A stretch of 64,000 nt of DNA from contig OZ024857.1 in the NCBI GenBank assembly GCA_964017155.1, positions 6,683,119 through 6,747,118 of the forward strand, written 5' to 3'. The notes below the pieces were generated by a model. The model made no database searches. It saw nothing but the letters and a program-made list of their open reading frames with translations, and had not been told where the DNA came from. The position numbers and the translations under genes are program-made. Below, piece by piece: positions 11,905 through 23,459 of this stretch. The first letter of the stretch is position 1, and each line of letters begins with the position of its first letter. This stretch comes from Oasisia sp. SBJ-2009. Taxonomy: Eukaryota > Annelida > Polychaeta > Sabellida > Siboglinidae.

Positions 11905-12735
11905 AAGTATATTCTTTTTTATTCCCGAATTTAGTCCTGAAGGTATCTACTAACTTAAAGTCACTACATATTGATTTTAAATTTTCGCTTCCAAATTCCC
12001 CACAGAAGTCCAAATTATTGTTTACTACACAATTAAAATCACCACCTAAAATAAGCGGGTGATTCCCTTTTAGATAATAAGCGAAAGACGAAAAGAAAAC
12101 CTTTCTTTCGTTAGCGGTATTCGGTGCATAAATATTTGTGAAAACGTAACGTTGTTCGTGAAATTGCACAAAAAGTGATAGTAGTCTACCTTCACAGTCG
12201 CGAGATTCTCTTAGCATTTTATAATTTAGCCCATTTCGAAACCAAATGCCCACCCCTCTTGCCCGCGTACTACCGAAAGACCAGAAGCATATCCCTCCCC
12301 ATGCATTTTCCCATAAATTCCCGATAAATTTAGAAGAACAGTGAGTTTCTTGTAAAAAGCATATATCATTTTTGTATATTAAAAAGTTCGGTGAGAAATT
12401 GACGTTTATGCCCATCCCCCAATCCACGGCAATTTAAACTATTACTATTCAATAGCGGCATTGTCTACTTTAGTAAGTCTCAAAACTGCTGTCTGTCACT
12501 ATGAGCAGACCGCCCGATTTAGGCGAGCTGTCCGACACGGTGTTACTGGGGGACATCTCCGTCATATTCCTCTTTTTTCTACGTTTCACCAAATTCGACT
12601 GAGGTCGGGGTTAATAATAATAATAGTTTATTTCTTATATAGCGTCCCATCCAAATAATTGTTCTGGGGCGCTTTACAATGATTATTCCTAAAATAATGA
12701 TACTAAAAATACATACTAATAACATAATAATAATA

Positions 12736-12759
12736 AATATATATATATATATATATATA
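12736..12759. repeat. Short (AT)n run
   Basis: About 24 bp of AT repeat within AT-rich 3' untranslated sequence of the LINE. Confidence 0.8.
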
Positions 12760-13018
12760 AATAATAATAATACTAAAACGTTAATACAATACTACTTTGA
12801 TAAAATGAGGATATATATACTAATAAAACAAATATGTTGCTTTAAAATACAGACTTAAAGTGGCACACAACTACACACTATATTAAAAATGAATAAATAA
12901 GTAAAATAGTATAAATATGTTGTAAATAGTAAATAAAATAAAATAGTATAAATATATGCTAATTAAATGAATAAGTTAATTAAAATAAATGTATGAATCG
13001 TTGACTGATTAACTGTGA

Positions 13019-13445
13019 TCACAGACTGTCAAAATAGTAAGCTGTAAACAGATGCGTCTTGAGTGCTACTTTGAAATGATTCACAGTCGTACATTGTCGC
13101 ACAGCAATGGGTAGTTGGTTCCATGCCCTTGGAGCTGCACAAGAGAAGGATCGTTCGCCAAGTTTAGTTCGGGAAGTGGGCTGATTAAGTAGTAACTGGT
13201 CAGAAGACCGCAGACTGCGTGTCGGGCAATAGGGAGAGAGAAGTGCTGATAAGTATGTAGGTGCAAGACCATGGAGGCATTTAAAGGTGAGAAGTAGGGT
13301 CTTGAATGTGATGCGACACTTAACAGGAAGCCAGTGCAGCTCCAAGATCATGGGCGTGACGTGGTCTCGTTTTGGTCGAATTAGTATAACACGAGCACAA
13401 GCATTTTGGACGCGCTGTAGTTTTTCAACTACCGCCACTGACAGT
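13019..13445 (-). pseudogene. LINE RT C-terminal region
   Basis: Reads EKLQRVQNACARVIL, LHWLPVKCRITFK, FKCLHGLAPTYLS and KVALKTHLF, matching the region beyond the RT palm in the copy at 10866-11904. It joins the upstream RT frame near 13440 through a deletion that removed motif B and YADD and changed the reading frame. Confidence 0.85.
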
Positions 13446-15384
13446 CCATCTTGTGTGGTCTTGACTGCTCGCCGGCAATCAACACCGTGTATTGTCTGTT
13501 TTGTAAGTAGGCAGCGAACCATGACAAGCAACGATCCTTGACGCCGATGGTGTTACTCAATGTGTTTAGAAGAATATCGTGATCAATCGTATGGAATGCT
13601 GCGCTCAGATCGATTAGCAACAGAATCACACCTTTGCGTTCGTCGATGGACCGGATTACGCTGTCATGCACGTGTAGTAGTGCTGTTTCGGTACTGCAGT
13701 TTTGCCGGTATGCTGATTGTAACGGCATGTAGAGATCATTGTCACGCATGTGTGCAATCAACCGGTCTGCCACAACTCTCTCCAGTAACTTTGACAGAAA
13801 GGACATGTTCGATATAGGTCGATAGCTTTTCCACGTTTCACTGTCAAGACTTGCCTTTTTCAAAATGGGTGTGATGATGGCAGCTTTCATCTCATCGGGC
13901 ATTCCGTCTATCAAACACTTGTTGATAATGTTCGTAATTGGTACTGCCATGACGTCGTGACACTGTTTTACGAAATGTGTAGGCATCGGATCAAGTTTGC
14001 GTGTCTTGGATGGTGACTTACTTAATAGTTGTGTGATTTCCGCTCGTGTGACTGTCACAAAGCTTGACAGCTGGCAGTCAGTGTCAGGGCGATTTGTGCA
14101 CACAGTACAGTCGATAGCACAGGAGTGTGGCGTTTGTAGAGTGGTGCGAATACGCTGGATCTTCTCATCAAAATAGTCTGCGAACTTGTTAGCGAGTGAT
14201 TCGGCACATTCATAGTTCGGAAGTGTTATTGTTTTGCGCCGATGCAGCAACTTATTTGCGATGTTGTAGAATTGCGCATGACTACGGATGTCCGACAACT
14301 TTTCTTTGTAGTAGGTCTTCTTTGCTTCAGCGCACATGGTGTTCACTTTGCTTCTTTGACATGTAAACATATCGCGGTGTACAGTTAGTTGTGTTTTCCT
14401 GCACTGATGTTCCAGCCGCTTCCGTTTAGCTTTAGCAGCTTTTATATCCGCGTTGTACCATGGCACATTGTTCTTTACTGTGATATTGCACTTTTTTGCA
14501 TTAGCATGCTGGTCAAGTATTGACAGCAGTGTGTTGTTGTAACAGGAGAAAGCCTCTGCTGCTGACGCGCAGGCTTGTTGAGCAATCAGATCAGAGCAAT
14601 GAATGTCGTGACTGATTTGCTGAGTGTTGACATTTTTCAACTTACGCACAGTACTCATTCTCTTAGGCTGTACTGTATGTGTAGTTGGAACAGTAAATAT
14701 GACGGCGGAGTGGTCAGAATTAACCGATTCGTCACAGGTGATATCAGCAATAGACAGTTCATCACGTCTCGTTATAATGACATCGAGGATGTGGCCTTTC
14801 TGGTGAGTTGCCAGGTTAACATGTTGCTGGTGGTTTGTTGCGGTGAGAAGGTCGATGATCGGCTTTGTGTGTGCACTGGTGGGATTATCGAAGTGAAAGT
14901 TCAAGCCTCCAACCAGCAGCAGCTGGCCGGATGTAAGTGTGAGGTCTTCGAGGAGATCAGCAAACTCCTTCAGAAATACTGGAACGTTTGGCGACTTTGC
15001 TTTTGGTGGAGGTCTGTATATCGTTACGATTCGCAATAGTTCGAGACCAACTTTGAATAAACAGTTGAGGTATTCCATAGAGGTGTAAGTGTTGTGCTTC
15101 GAAACAGTCACAGAGATGGAGTCACGGAAGATAACGGCAACGCCTCCGCCTCTTGCGTTTGCTCGAGGAATGTGTTTCATTGTGTATCCAGGGGGCACCA
15201 CAGCCTTCACGGCAATATGAGATGGCTTAAACCATGTTTCCGTAAGCGAGCAAATGTCTAGCTGGTTTTCAGTTATTAAATCCTTGATTTGTTGACACTT
15301 ATCGAGCTCACACGCTGACCGGGTGTTCAGAACAGCAGCTCTAAGGGAGTTGGTCGTGCAGTGTTGTAGCAATTTGACAGATAT
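13429..15384 (-). pseudogene. LINE endonuclease plus RT N-terminal half
   Basis: About 650 residues. Endonuclease blocks are NTRSACE, SLTETWF, GGGVAVIFRD, YRPPPKAK, LLVGGLNFHFD and SDHSAVIF. The usual Gly-Asp-Phe-Asn of the nuclease reads GGLN, so one catalytic Asp is lost. RT blocks are YRPISNMSFLSKLLERV, QSAYRQNCSTETAL and LLLIDLSAAFHTIDHDIL, with the motif A Asp kept. The frame then ends at the internal deletion near 13440. The region is continuous with the upstream ORF in the same frame except for one TAG at 15385-15387. Confidence 0.85.
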
Positions 15385-16188
15385 CTAGTTGCTTCTGTTG
15401 ACAGTTTGAACGAGGTTGTTGCGTAATGACGGTGCAGGCAGAGCGGTTCTGCCTGGAGTCACTTTCACATGAATTGCAGTATGGGTTAACACTGTTGCCG
15501 CTGATGCCGTCGCTGCTGACGCCGCTGATGTCGTCCCCGCTGACGCCGCTGATGTCGTCGCTGCTGACGCCGCTGATGCCGTCCCCGCTGATGCCGTCCT
15601 CGCTGACGCCGCTGATGTCATCCCCGCTGACGCCGCTGATGTCGTCGCTGCTGACGCCGCTGATGCCGTCCCCGCTGCCGCCGCTGATGCCGTCCCCGCT
15701 GACGCCGCTGATGTCGTCGCTGCTGAAGCCGCTGATGCCGTCGCTGCTGACGCCGCTGACGCTGTCGCCGCTGACGCTGTCGCCGCTGACGCTTTCGCTG
15801 CTGTCGCCGTCACTGCAGACACTGTAGCCTGGTGATCAGCGTTGATCAATGCCAGGTTTGTACAGTTCACGCCGCATTGCCGCCAAACGAGTGCAGCGCT
15901 TTGTCGATGTCCAGTTATCTGGCGAATTGGGTGCTGCTTGTTACGACCTGCCCTGCACCCACGGGTGAATGCAGAAATACCCGCCTTCTTAATTACCGTA
16001 AACAATGCATGGGGCAGCACAGGCTTGCGACCAGTGACAGAAGCAATGTCATGGCTGAACAATTCCTGACGAGTGTAGGCTATCACAGCTCTTGGTACAG
16101 GTGCAACAATCGTGTAAAAGTCCCGAAATACGCTCACAGGATAGAAACTTCGCATTTCGGCACAATACAGTCCAGTTCTGCGTAGCAT
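15385..16188 (-). pseudogene. LINE 5' ORF with Ala/Ser/Thr-rich repeats
   Basis: About 267 residues. The N-terminal part has AYTRQELFS and ISAFTRGCRAGRNKQHPI, a segment I associate with the 5' region of CR1/L2-like elements. It is followed by an about 120-residue low-complexity stretch of ASAATTSAAS units produced by a GCTGACGCC/GTCGTC-type trinucleotide array (15500-15820). It ends in a TAG; the next codons continue in the same frame into the endonuclease. This amber stop either inactivates a single long ORF or separates two ORFs. Confidence 0.6.
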
Positions 16189-16199
16189 TATAAAACTTA

Positions 16200-16376
16200 C
16201 TATGAAACCTCAGGTGTGTAATAAAAACATTAACCGCATAAAATCACATCTAAAACGAGCATTCCATAAATCGCTGCCACTGTCGGCGCTTTGCAATGTG
16301 TCGTTCCTCATCAGACGACATATCGTCCGACGAGGGAGCTGCCACAGTGGCGTAGCTACGATTTCGCGAGCTACAG
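16200..16376 (-). other. Short frame beside the LINE 5' end
   Basis: On the minus strand a short frame reads SSDDMSSDEERHIAKRRQWQ and stops near 16246. It is acidic/basic and unassigned; it could belong to the LINE 5' region or be a separate exon remnant. Confidence 0.25.
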
Positions 16377-16745
<369 letters not shown>

Positions 16746-16768
16746 TCAAATTGGTGTTGGCGCCTTGC

Positions 16769-16775
16769 TTATATT
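16769..16775 (-). promoter_or_regulatory. TATA element of the H3-tail ORF
   Basis: AATATAAGC on the minus strand, 57-63 bp before the ATG, in the position expected of a histone TATA box. Confidence 0.55.
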
Positions 16776-16838
16776 GTGTCGCCCGTCCGGCCGCCCGCGC
16801 TCGAGAGCAAGCGAAAGGCGCGGGCGGGGTCGTCTCCG

Positions 16839-16843
16839 ATTGG
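16839..16843 (-). promoter_or_regulatory. CCAAT box of the H3-tail ORF
   Basis: CGACCAATCGGAGAC on the minus strand, about 65 bp upstream of the TATA element, inside a CpG-rich block with GGGGCGGG-like sequence. This is the usual layout of replication-dependent histone promoters. Confidence 0.55.
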
Positions 16844-16859
16844 TCGCCGCGTAGAGGCG

Positions 16860-18420
16860 GAGTTTCGTTCGAGCCCCTTCCGGTGATTTTGTGTGTTCGT
16901 TTTTGTTTTCTAACTGATTTTTGTACTAATCTCTGTATAAAAGTGACGTTTTTAATGTGTGTATCTGGTACTATGGTGTGCATGCTGCATTTGCGACGCA
17001 TCTGTTAGCCGACATCCGCACAACTGTGTCACACTAAGCAAAACCGTCTGTTTAAAGCATACTAGCCGCTTGACTAAACAAGCACTCGCGACCGAGAAGG
17101 CGGAGTTTATTTCGAGCCCCTTCCGGTTGTTTCTTACGGTCAATTTCGGCCCTTCGATGCTGCTTTCGGAGGCATGGTGTACGTGTGTAATTCGAATAGA
17201 TACGAAAAACTGGCGTGTCACATCGACCGTTGAGCCTATCCCTTTAGACCTCAAGTCGGCCATACTCGGCCGCATGTTTACTCCTCAAGTCAGCCAAAAA
17301 CGGCCGTAGATATTAGCATCCGAGTTTGATCTATTCCAGAGGCGTTCTCTGGAGGATACTTTTGAAACACATTTAACTTGAAGGGTTAACATGTCGGCAA
17401 TGCATTGTGGGTAGTTATGCCCACCGGTGCTATTCAAGTTTACGGAGTTTCACGCATTGTTTCGAAGTGCCCTATTTTTTGAGTTAGCAAAATGGCGTCG
17501 GCTGGTCCGAATCATTTTACTGCGGAAGAAGTCTTCCAAAGTGTGTGCTATTCAAGCCGTTTCACGCATCGAATATGTGACTTTAGTCGATGTTTCATTT
17601 CGAAGATCGTTGTTGTTGTCGGCGAAGTTCGTCGGTCAAGCTCATTTTGTAAACACGCTACGTCTATGAGACGAGTCCTACACTCGGTGTCCCATATTCT
17701 TGCACAAAGACGATATACTCAATTAGGATATAATTCAATGATTGGGTAGTTGTATTATAATTATTGTGGTATTTATAAGTGGTGTAACTTGCGGGACTGT
17801 TCAGTTGTTTATTTGCTGAGGTTTCGACCGAGGCTGGCCGGGGTGGTAGTGGAAACACTTGGCCGCTGTAATGTGACTGGTCACTAGCTTCTCATGTTGT
17901 CGAGTATGCTTCCATTGTATTCGAGTATATGCAACATTAATATATAAGGTATAATAATAATAATATTGGTACCAATATGTAGGTAATTACACTGTCTTTC
18001 AAATAAACAAAACTTGTAGCAGCAAAAAATGAAGCCTTAAAAAGTTACGTCACGTAATATGTCATGTTATATTAAAATATTGATATACTGGCATATCTGT
18101 TGCATCATGGTTAACTTTATAAATTAATAATAAAGCATATCTACATCCAATGTGAAGGTAATTATATGCCCTTTAAAATAATGTTGACTTGCAATAATGG
18201 AAATTCAATAATAAAAGACCTGCGCCCCCAAAACGGACACCCCTGTCATTTTTAGGAATCTGACCTACTTTTCTGAGGAACCAGTGGTTTTACACAAAAA
18301 AATGGCTGAAGTCTAAAGGGTTATAGCGCGCGGCTGTGGCGAGGGTAGTCGTTACAGTCACGTGGTCGTCGCGCGTCGCCGCACGTTAGGCGGGCTTCTG
18401 AGCCGCGAGGCACGCCGCTG
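16860..18420. other. Intergenic between divergent histone units
   Basis: No clear gene. A sequence of about 35 bp around GAGCCCCTTCCGGT occurs twice (near 16873 and 17116). A short plus-strand frame starts at 17492 with a good start context (AAAATGGCG; MASAGPNHFTAEEVFQS) but soon loses any recognisable pattern; it may be a 5' remnant of a transposase or gene. Confidence 0.35.
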
Positions 18421-18423
18421 GCC

Positions 18424-18430
18424 TATAAAA
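18424..18430 (+). promoter_or_regulatory. H2A TATA box
   Basis: CCTATAAAAGG, 56 bp before the ATG, followed by a CGTCATTCTC initiator-like sequence about 28 bp downstream. Confidence 0.85.
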
Positions 18431-18485
18431 GGAAAGAGCGCGCCGCTCTTCGTCATTCTCTTGTTTATCATCAGTACAAATAATC

Positions 18486-18860
18486 ATGTCTGGACGCGGT
18501 AAAGGTGGAAAGGCGAAGGGAAAGTCCAAGACTCGTTCTTCTCGTGCCGGACTTCAGTTCCCCGTCGGCCGTATTCACCGTCATCTGCGCAAGGGCAACT
18601 ATGCTCAACGCGTCGGAGCCGGTGCGCCCGTCTACCTGGCTGCCGTCATGGAGTATCTGGCCGCCGAGGTTCTCGAGCTGGCAGGAAACGCCGCCCGCGA
18701 CAACAAGAAGTCGAGGATCATCCCCCGTCACTTGCAGCTCGCCATCCGCAACGACGAGGAGTTGAACAAGCTCCTGTCTGGCGTCACCATCGCCCAGGGC
18801 GGTGTACTGCCCAACATCCAGGCGGTGCTTCTGCCGAAAAAGACACAGAAGGCGAAATAA
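18486..18860 (+). CDS. H2A: Replication-dependent histone H2A
   Basis: A 124-residue, intronless canonical H2A, the partner of H2B in the nucleosome. The start [15 protein letters not shown] is the only sensible one. The histone fold is complete: [12 protein letters not shown], the L1 loop [13 protein letters not shown], alpha-2 and alpha-3. The acidic patch residues of [18 protein letters not shown] and NDEELNKLL are intact. One unusual residue is His in HRHLRKGN, where Leu is usual. The C-terminus is short ([10 protein letters not shown]), a form seen in spiralian H2As. TATA box, initiator and 3' stem-loop are all in place, so the gene looks functional and S-phase regulated. Confidence 0.97.
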   Translation: MSGRGKGGKAKGKSKTRSSRAGLQFPVGRIHRHLRKGNYAQRVGAGAPVYLAAVMEYLAAEVLELAGNAARDNKKSRIIPRHLQLAIRNDEELNKLLSGVTIAQGGVLPNIQAVLLPKKTQKAK

Positions 18861-18890
18861 ATCGTGCGCGCTTCGTCCTACAAAACAAAC

Positions 18891-18906
18891 GGCTCTTTTC
18901 AGAGCC
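18891..18906 (+). promoter_or_regulatory. Histone 3' mRNA stem-loop (H2A)
   Basis: GGCTCTTTTCAGAGCC, 31 bp past the stop codon, identical to the H3 stem-loop at 7424-7439. It is followed by a CCAAGAAGGGTTC purine-rich downstream element. Confidence 0.95.
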
Positions 18907-18919
18907 AACCACATCCTCC

Positions 18920-21540
18920 AAGAAGGGTTCTGCTACTCATTTTATTACTGCTCGTGTTATTTGTGTAACGTTCCAGTCTTTCGCGTCCGCGTCTATCTAT
19001 TCCGTCTACATGTATGTCAACCGTGCCACTTTTCATACACAACTGTTAATAATATTGGCATAATAATTCGATTTTCTTCAATTCATTGTAAGTGTGCTTT
19101 GTTGTGTTCTGCTCAGTGCTATGTGTTATTAGAATGTATTATTCGTCTTTATTTGCTTCTTCATCGAAAGTATGTTTATTTGCATCTATGTCGTTTCACC
19201 AAGTACACTTGATTCATCGGTCATTTTTTTCAAAACGTGTTTTCAGTTGATTTGGGTTAATTCACATTCTCCAGGGTGATTTATTTGTGTGCGTTTGTCA
19301 ACATGTGTAATAGTCTAACGCAGCATTGCGATTCGAAATCCACAAGTGTTAAGACGGTGGTATTTGGTAAATGACCGATTGTTTAGATCCGAAATCTAGG
19401 CATGCAGGCAGCAAGATGACGATGCGACAGGTAATACTTTTATTAGAACAATCCTTGACGGCATGCTTCGTTTTTAAAGGGATTCTTTGTTACCCGTCTT
19501 GTCCCAATTTATAATGAAAATGGACTTTTTGAGAACTCTAAACTCTATAGTGTACACAATCGTGTTAAAATTATTATAAATCTGCTATGGAAAGTTATGT
19601 TATATATTTATTTTCAATACGATGATGTTGCATTAATCAGTAATAGCCATGCCATATTCTGTGAACAAAGGCGGATCAAGCCGACACAAGAAACACCGCG
19701 TACGCTGAGATATTTGTCACAAGAAAGGGAATCTATTTCGATATATTATCAGGGTTACTGGTGATTAATGAAAATATTACTTTACTGAAATTAAGGCATG
19801 AAATAACTATAGCTATATTAATAAAACATTTGTACGCTGAGTCATTTGTGACAAGAAAGGGAATCTATTTCGATATATTATCAGGGTTATTAGTGATTAA
19901 TTAAGAAACTATTTCACTGAAATGACCAGATATATTGATGCCCTGTTTGCCATTTTGACATAGCTTTATGTAGAGACCCATCCACCCATCATTTGGACGG
20001 GTAAAACAAATATGGACGGGTAGAAATATGGGTGGACTGGTAACAAAAATGAAGGAGCAAAGGAAAAAAATGTCTTCCAAAACCATAGATATCGTTGTTT
20101 ATGCCTTGAAAGTGAGTGTAAAGGGTGTCATATATGTGTTTGTAGCCCATTTCAGGTCATCAGGCACATTTGAAAGTTGGTAAACTAGTTTAACAGTTAA
20201 CATCCATGTGTCCACCAAAACATGTGTGACTGGCAATAATTTTATCCTGCATAAAGCCCTGCATTTTGATGCCACCCAACCAGGTGACCCTGGCATTTGA
20301 TTGTGTCAACAGAGGTTGGACATCATCGGCAGATGGGCAACTGGTCGTGGAGGTAGTGAATGAGCAAGGGTTCCTCCCCTAAAATAACATTATGTTAGAT
20401 AGTTACAGCAAAGCTGTATCACAGGGTTTGTGTTAATCTAGCTGTAAAAATGTATATAATCTTAATGCATGTAAATGTGTATATATAACTCACTAATCTG
20501 CATTTATCTATACATTATGGCAATACATCCTTTCCGTATTACTGACGTTATGAAATTTTTGTTTTAGGTTGGCATCTCTTCATCATGCTACAACCTTGAC
20601 AAACCACCTACAAAACCACTCGCTCAGATACCGCGTCAACTCTTCAGTGCTGGACTGTTCTGTGATATATTATCATTCATTCACCCCATATATATAAACA
20701 CTGCTGTCAAATGCATACATTGATTAAAATACCATGATGCCAGGATGGCATTTGTGGTATTTAATCACACATTAACCAAATCATCATCATCATCATCATT
20801 CAGTAGACTCAAATACTATGTATATGTTTTACAATTGTATGTGTATATGTCTTACATTTGTAAGCGCCATGTAGATGTTTACATTTGCACATGTATATAT
20901 TTTACATTTGTAGGTGCCATGTATATGTATGTATTACATTTGTATGTGTATATATTTTACATTGTAAGTGCCATGTATATATGTGTTACATTTGTATGTG
21001 TATATGTTTTACATTGTAAGTGCCGTGTATATATTTTACAGTTGTATGTGTATATATGTTTTACATTTGTATGTGTGTGTATATGTCTTACATTACTAAG
21101 CACCATGTATAATTACATTTGCATTTTTAAGTTTTGTGTCTTTTCTTGGTATGTTGTGATAGGAGTTAAGTGAGTATTTAGACGTTGCACATGATTTATG
21201 TATTTGTCTTAGTTTCTTTGTATGTTGTGATAGGGAGTTATTTAGACATTGCACGCAATTTAGTTCCTTGATGCTTTTCCCTGTTTATGTACAAGTTTTT
21301 ACACAAGTTTTCCTCGTTGTTATCTTGTAAGTAATGTTTTCACTCACTTTTCAGTACTATGACAGGGATTTTGGTGTGGTAAATAAAGTAAATGAGATGT
21401 ATATGTTTGTATAGATATATGTATGTTAGAATGCAGATTATTAGTATAGTGTCATATACTATATTAGTATGGTGTGACAGGATTTCTAGCGGTACAGTTT
21501 GAAATAAATTCCTGTGGCCACATTTCTTATTTGCATTTTA
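18920..21540. other. Gene-poor region with local duplications
   Basis: No gene recognised. A segment of about 100 bp (19698-19795; landmark AAGAAAGGGAATCTATTTCG) is repeated at 19832-19925. From 20810 to 21110 an imperfect about 40-bp repeat (TTTACATTTGTA-GTGCCATGTATAT type) occurs about seven times. 21245-21395 resembles the element at 6.5-7.1 kb. Confidence 0.5.
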
Positions 21541-21544
21541 TTCA

Positions 21545-22660
21545 TTCATGACTGATCTATCAGAATTTAGGTAGAAAAATATTCACACATGTCACAGATA
21601 TGTAATAGGCATTTATAAAAGTAACAACACGCATAGCAACTAGTCAGATTCTCTCCTACATCTGTTCTATCAGAATTTAGGTAGAAAAATAATCACACAT
21701 GTCATCGATATGTAACATGCATTTATGAAACTAAAACAACACGCATAGCAACTAGTCAAAGGTTCTTTTCTACCTGCTCTCCCTAATTCGCAGAGCTGTG
21801 ACGTCATTGCTCTGCGAATTAGGGAAACTAAGGAAATTACCTTATTCGCAGAGCTACTCGTTAAAGGCTTGAAAATAAATCTATGCTATCAGAATTTAGA
21901 TAGAAAGGTATTCACACATGTCACAAATATATATTACGCATTTATGAAACTATAGCAACTAGTCAAAGGTTCGTTTCTACCTGCTCTGCGAATACCACAA
22001 CGATCTCTCTAATTCGCAGAGCTGTGACGTCACTGCTCTGCGAATTAGGGACACTAAGGAAATTCCTTTATTCGCAGAGCTACTCGTTAAAGGCTTGAAA
22101 ATAGATCTATTCTATCAGAATTGAGGTAGAAAGGTATTCACACATGTCACATATATATAATACGCATTTATGAAACTATAGCAACTAGTCAAAGGTTCTT
22201 TTCTGCCTGCTCTACGAATACCACAACGGTCTACCCAATTCGCAGAGCTGTGACGTCACTGCTCTGCGAATTAGGGAAATTAAGGAAATTCCCTTATTCG
22301 CAGAGCTACTCGTTACAGGCTTGAAAATAGATCTATTCTATCAGAATTTACGTAGAAAGGTATTCACACATGTCACAGAAATATAATACGCATTTATGAA
22401 ACTATAGCAACTAGTCAAAGGTTCTTTTCTGCCTGCTCTACGAATACCACAACGGTCTCCCTAATTCGCAGAGCTGTGACGTCACTGCTCTGCGAATTAG
22501 GGAAACTAAGGAAATTCCCTTATTCGCAGAGCTACTCGTTAAAAGCTTGAACATAGATATATTATATCAGAATTTAGGTAGAAAGGTACTCACACATATG
22601 TCACAGATATATACTATAATATAATACGCATTTATAAAACTATAGCAACTGCTATGCGAA
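21545..22660. repeat. About 222-bp tandem repeat with 44-bp cruciform palindrome
   Basis: About five units marked by TATCAGAATTTAGGTAGAAA. Four contain a near-perfect 44-bp palindrome whose arms are CCCTAATTCGCAGAGC and GCTCTGCGAATTAGGG around the centre TGACGTCA: 21781-21824, 22007-22050, 22233-22276 and 22459-22502. Each is followed by a third copy of TTATTCGCAGAGC. The arms resemble DNA at the 3' edge of the transposase exon at 23261. This may be a multimer of a Harbinger-derived non-autonomous element. Confidence 0.85.
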
Positions 22661-22913
22661 CACCACAACGATTTATGATAAAATTTATTATTATAAGTCT
22701 TATTATTATTATAACAACATGCACGCATAGCAACTAAACGTTTATTCTTTCCTGCCCTCCGATTACCGCAAACTAATTGCTCTGCAGTGACGCATACGCC
22801 TCGATATAGAAAGACTGCTAGTAATTTTAAGCAGCAAATAAAACCTACGCTCTGAGTTCTAATTATCCAATAAACTTAATATATATATTTACTTAATATA
22901 TATTTACTATATT

Positions 22914-22915
<2 letters not shown>

Positions 22916-22976
<61 letters not shown>
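22916..22976. repeat. (AT)n microsatellite
   Basis: About 60 bp of TA dinucleotide. Confidence 0.97.
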
Positions 22977-22984
<8 letters not shown>

Positions 22985-23260
22985 ATATTATATATTTATT
23001 TATATATCTCTATCGATATATAAATGCATTGTATGCATCATTTTATGTAACTAAGACCTTTCACTCTTTTATATTTTTTTAACAAGGTCAGCAAGCATAA
23101 TAATTTAATTATTTACTCATTAATATTTTTGTATTTACATGTATTAATTTATGATTTAATACAATTGATACTACTGAACAAAGTTTTATTTTATATTAGA
23201 ATGTCTAAACAGTTATTATTAATATTATAACAACATGCATGTATCGCATCTCTTTCTTAC

Positions 23261-23459
23261 CTTCTCTCAGAATACGCAGAGCAGTCACATGCATGGATGG
23301 ATATCCTTTCTGATTGAAGTAATCACGTTGTCCTTTAAGGGCTGAAGCCAATCTTATGTGCGTTCCGTCTAAGAAGCCAACACACCCTTTAAGCGAACTT
23401 GATGCTTCAACTCGTTCAGATATTGCTCGTTGTTGGTCAATGTTAGGCCAACGAATGCA
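23261..23459 (-). CDS. Harbinger transposase exon 3 (DDE part)
   Basis: 199 bp, entered in phase 0 after ATCTAG and left in phase 1 at a GTAAG donor. It encodes 66 residues, CIRWPNIDQQ... then GCVGFLDGTHIRL and YFNQKGYPSMHV, the first catalytic-Asp block and following motif of PIF/Harbinger (HARBI1-like, DDE_Tnp_4) transposases. No stop interrupts it. The remaining catalytic Asp and Glu are not found to the left, where the palindrome array begins, so the gene is C-terminally truncated or its last exon is lost. Confidence 0.8.

Larger units (their letters stand above)
9297..12607 (-). mobile_element. L1/Tx1-like LINE relic, interrupted and lacking RT
   Basis: The endonuclease begins near 12450 with NCRGLGDG, continues to FLQETHC (with a frameshift near 12380) and IYAPN / LILGGDFNCV, and is then interrupted at 11905 by another element. 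It resumes at 10604 with VNSLGNIHVRLDRIYVS and ends in SDHDMVQLVL, the last endonuclease block. A linker containing EKPTRFFLQREKQ (about 10040-10090) is followed directly by the C-terminal region (YRDLAWRIAHEIVPTQ, then a CYLC...ETISH..F..C zinc-knuckle-like segment, 9700-9900). The fingers and palm of the reverse transcriptase are absent. Upstream, 12450-12607 holds a short Lys/Arg-rich frame that may be the end of ORF1. The element is dead. Confidence 0.75.
12608..16200 (-). mobile_element. Long CR1/L2-like LINE copy, internally deleted
   Basis: Runs on the minus strand from a 5' region near 16200 to an (ATT)n tail at 12608-12620, preceded by the same type of 3' hairpin sequence as the insertion at 10605. 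It holds an ORF1-like frame, an endonuclease/RT frame and an RT C-terminal frame. The 5' boundary is not sharp. The left end abuts the L1/Tx1-like relic, so it too may have inserted into that relic; I could not identify a target duplication. Confidence 0.8.
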
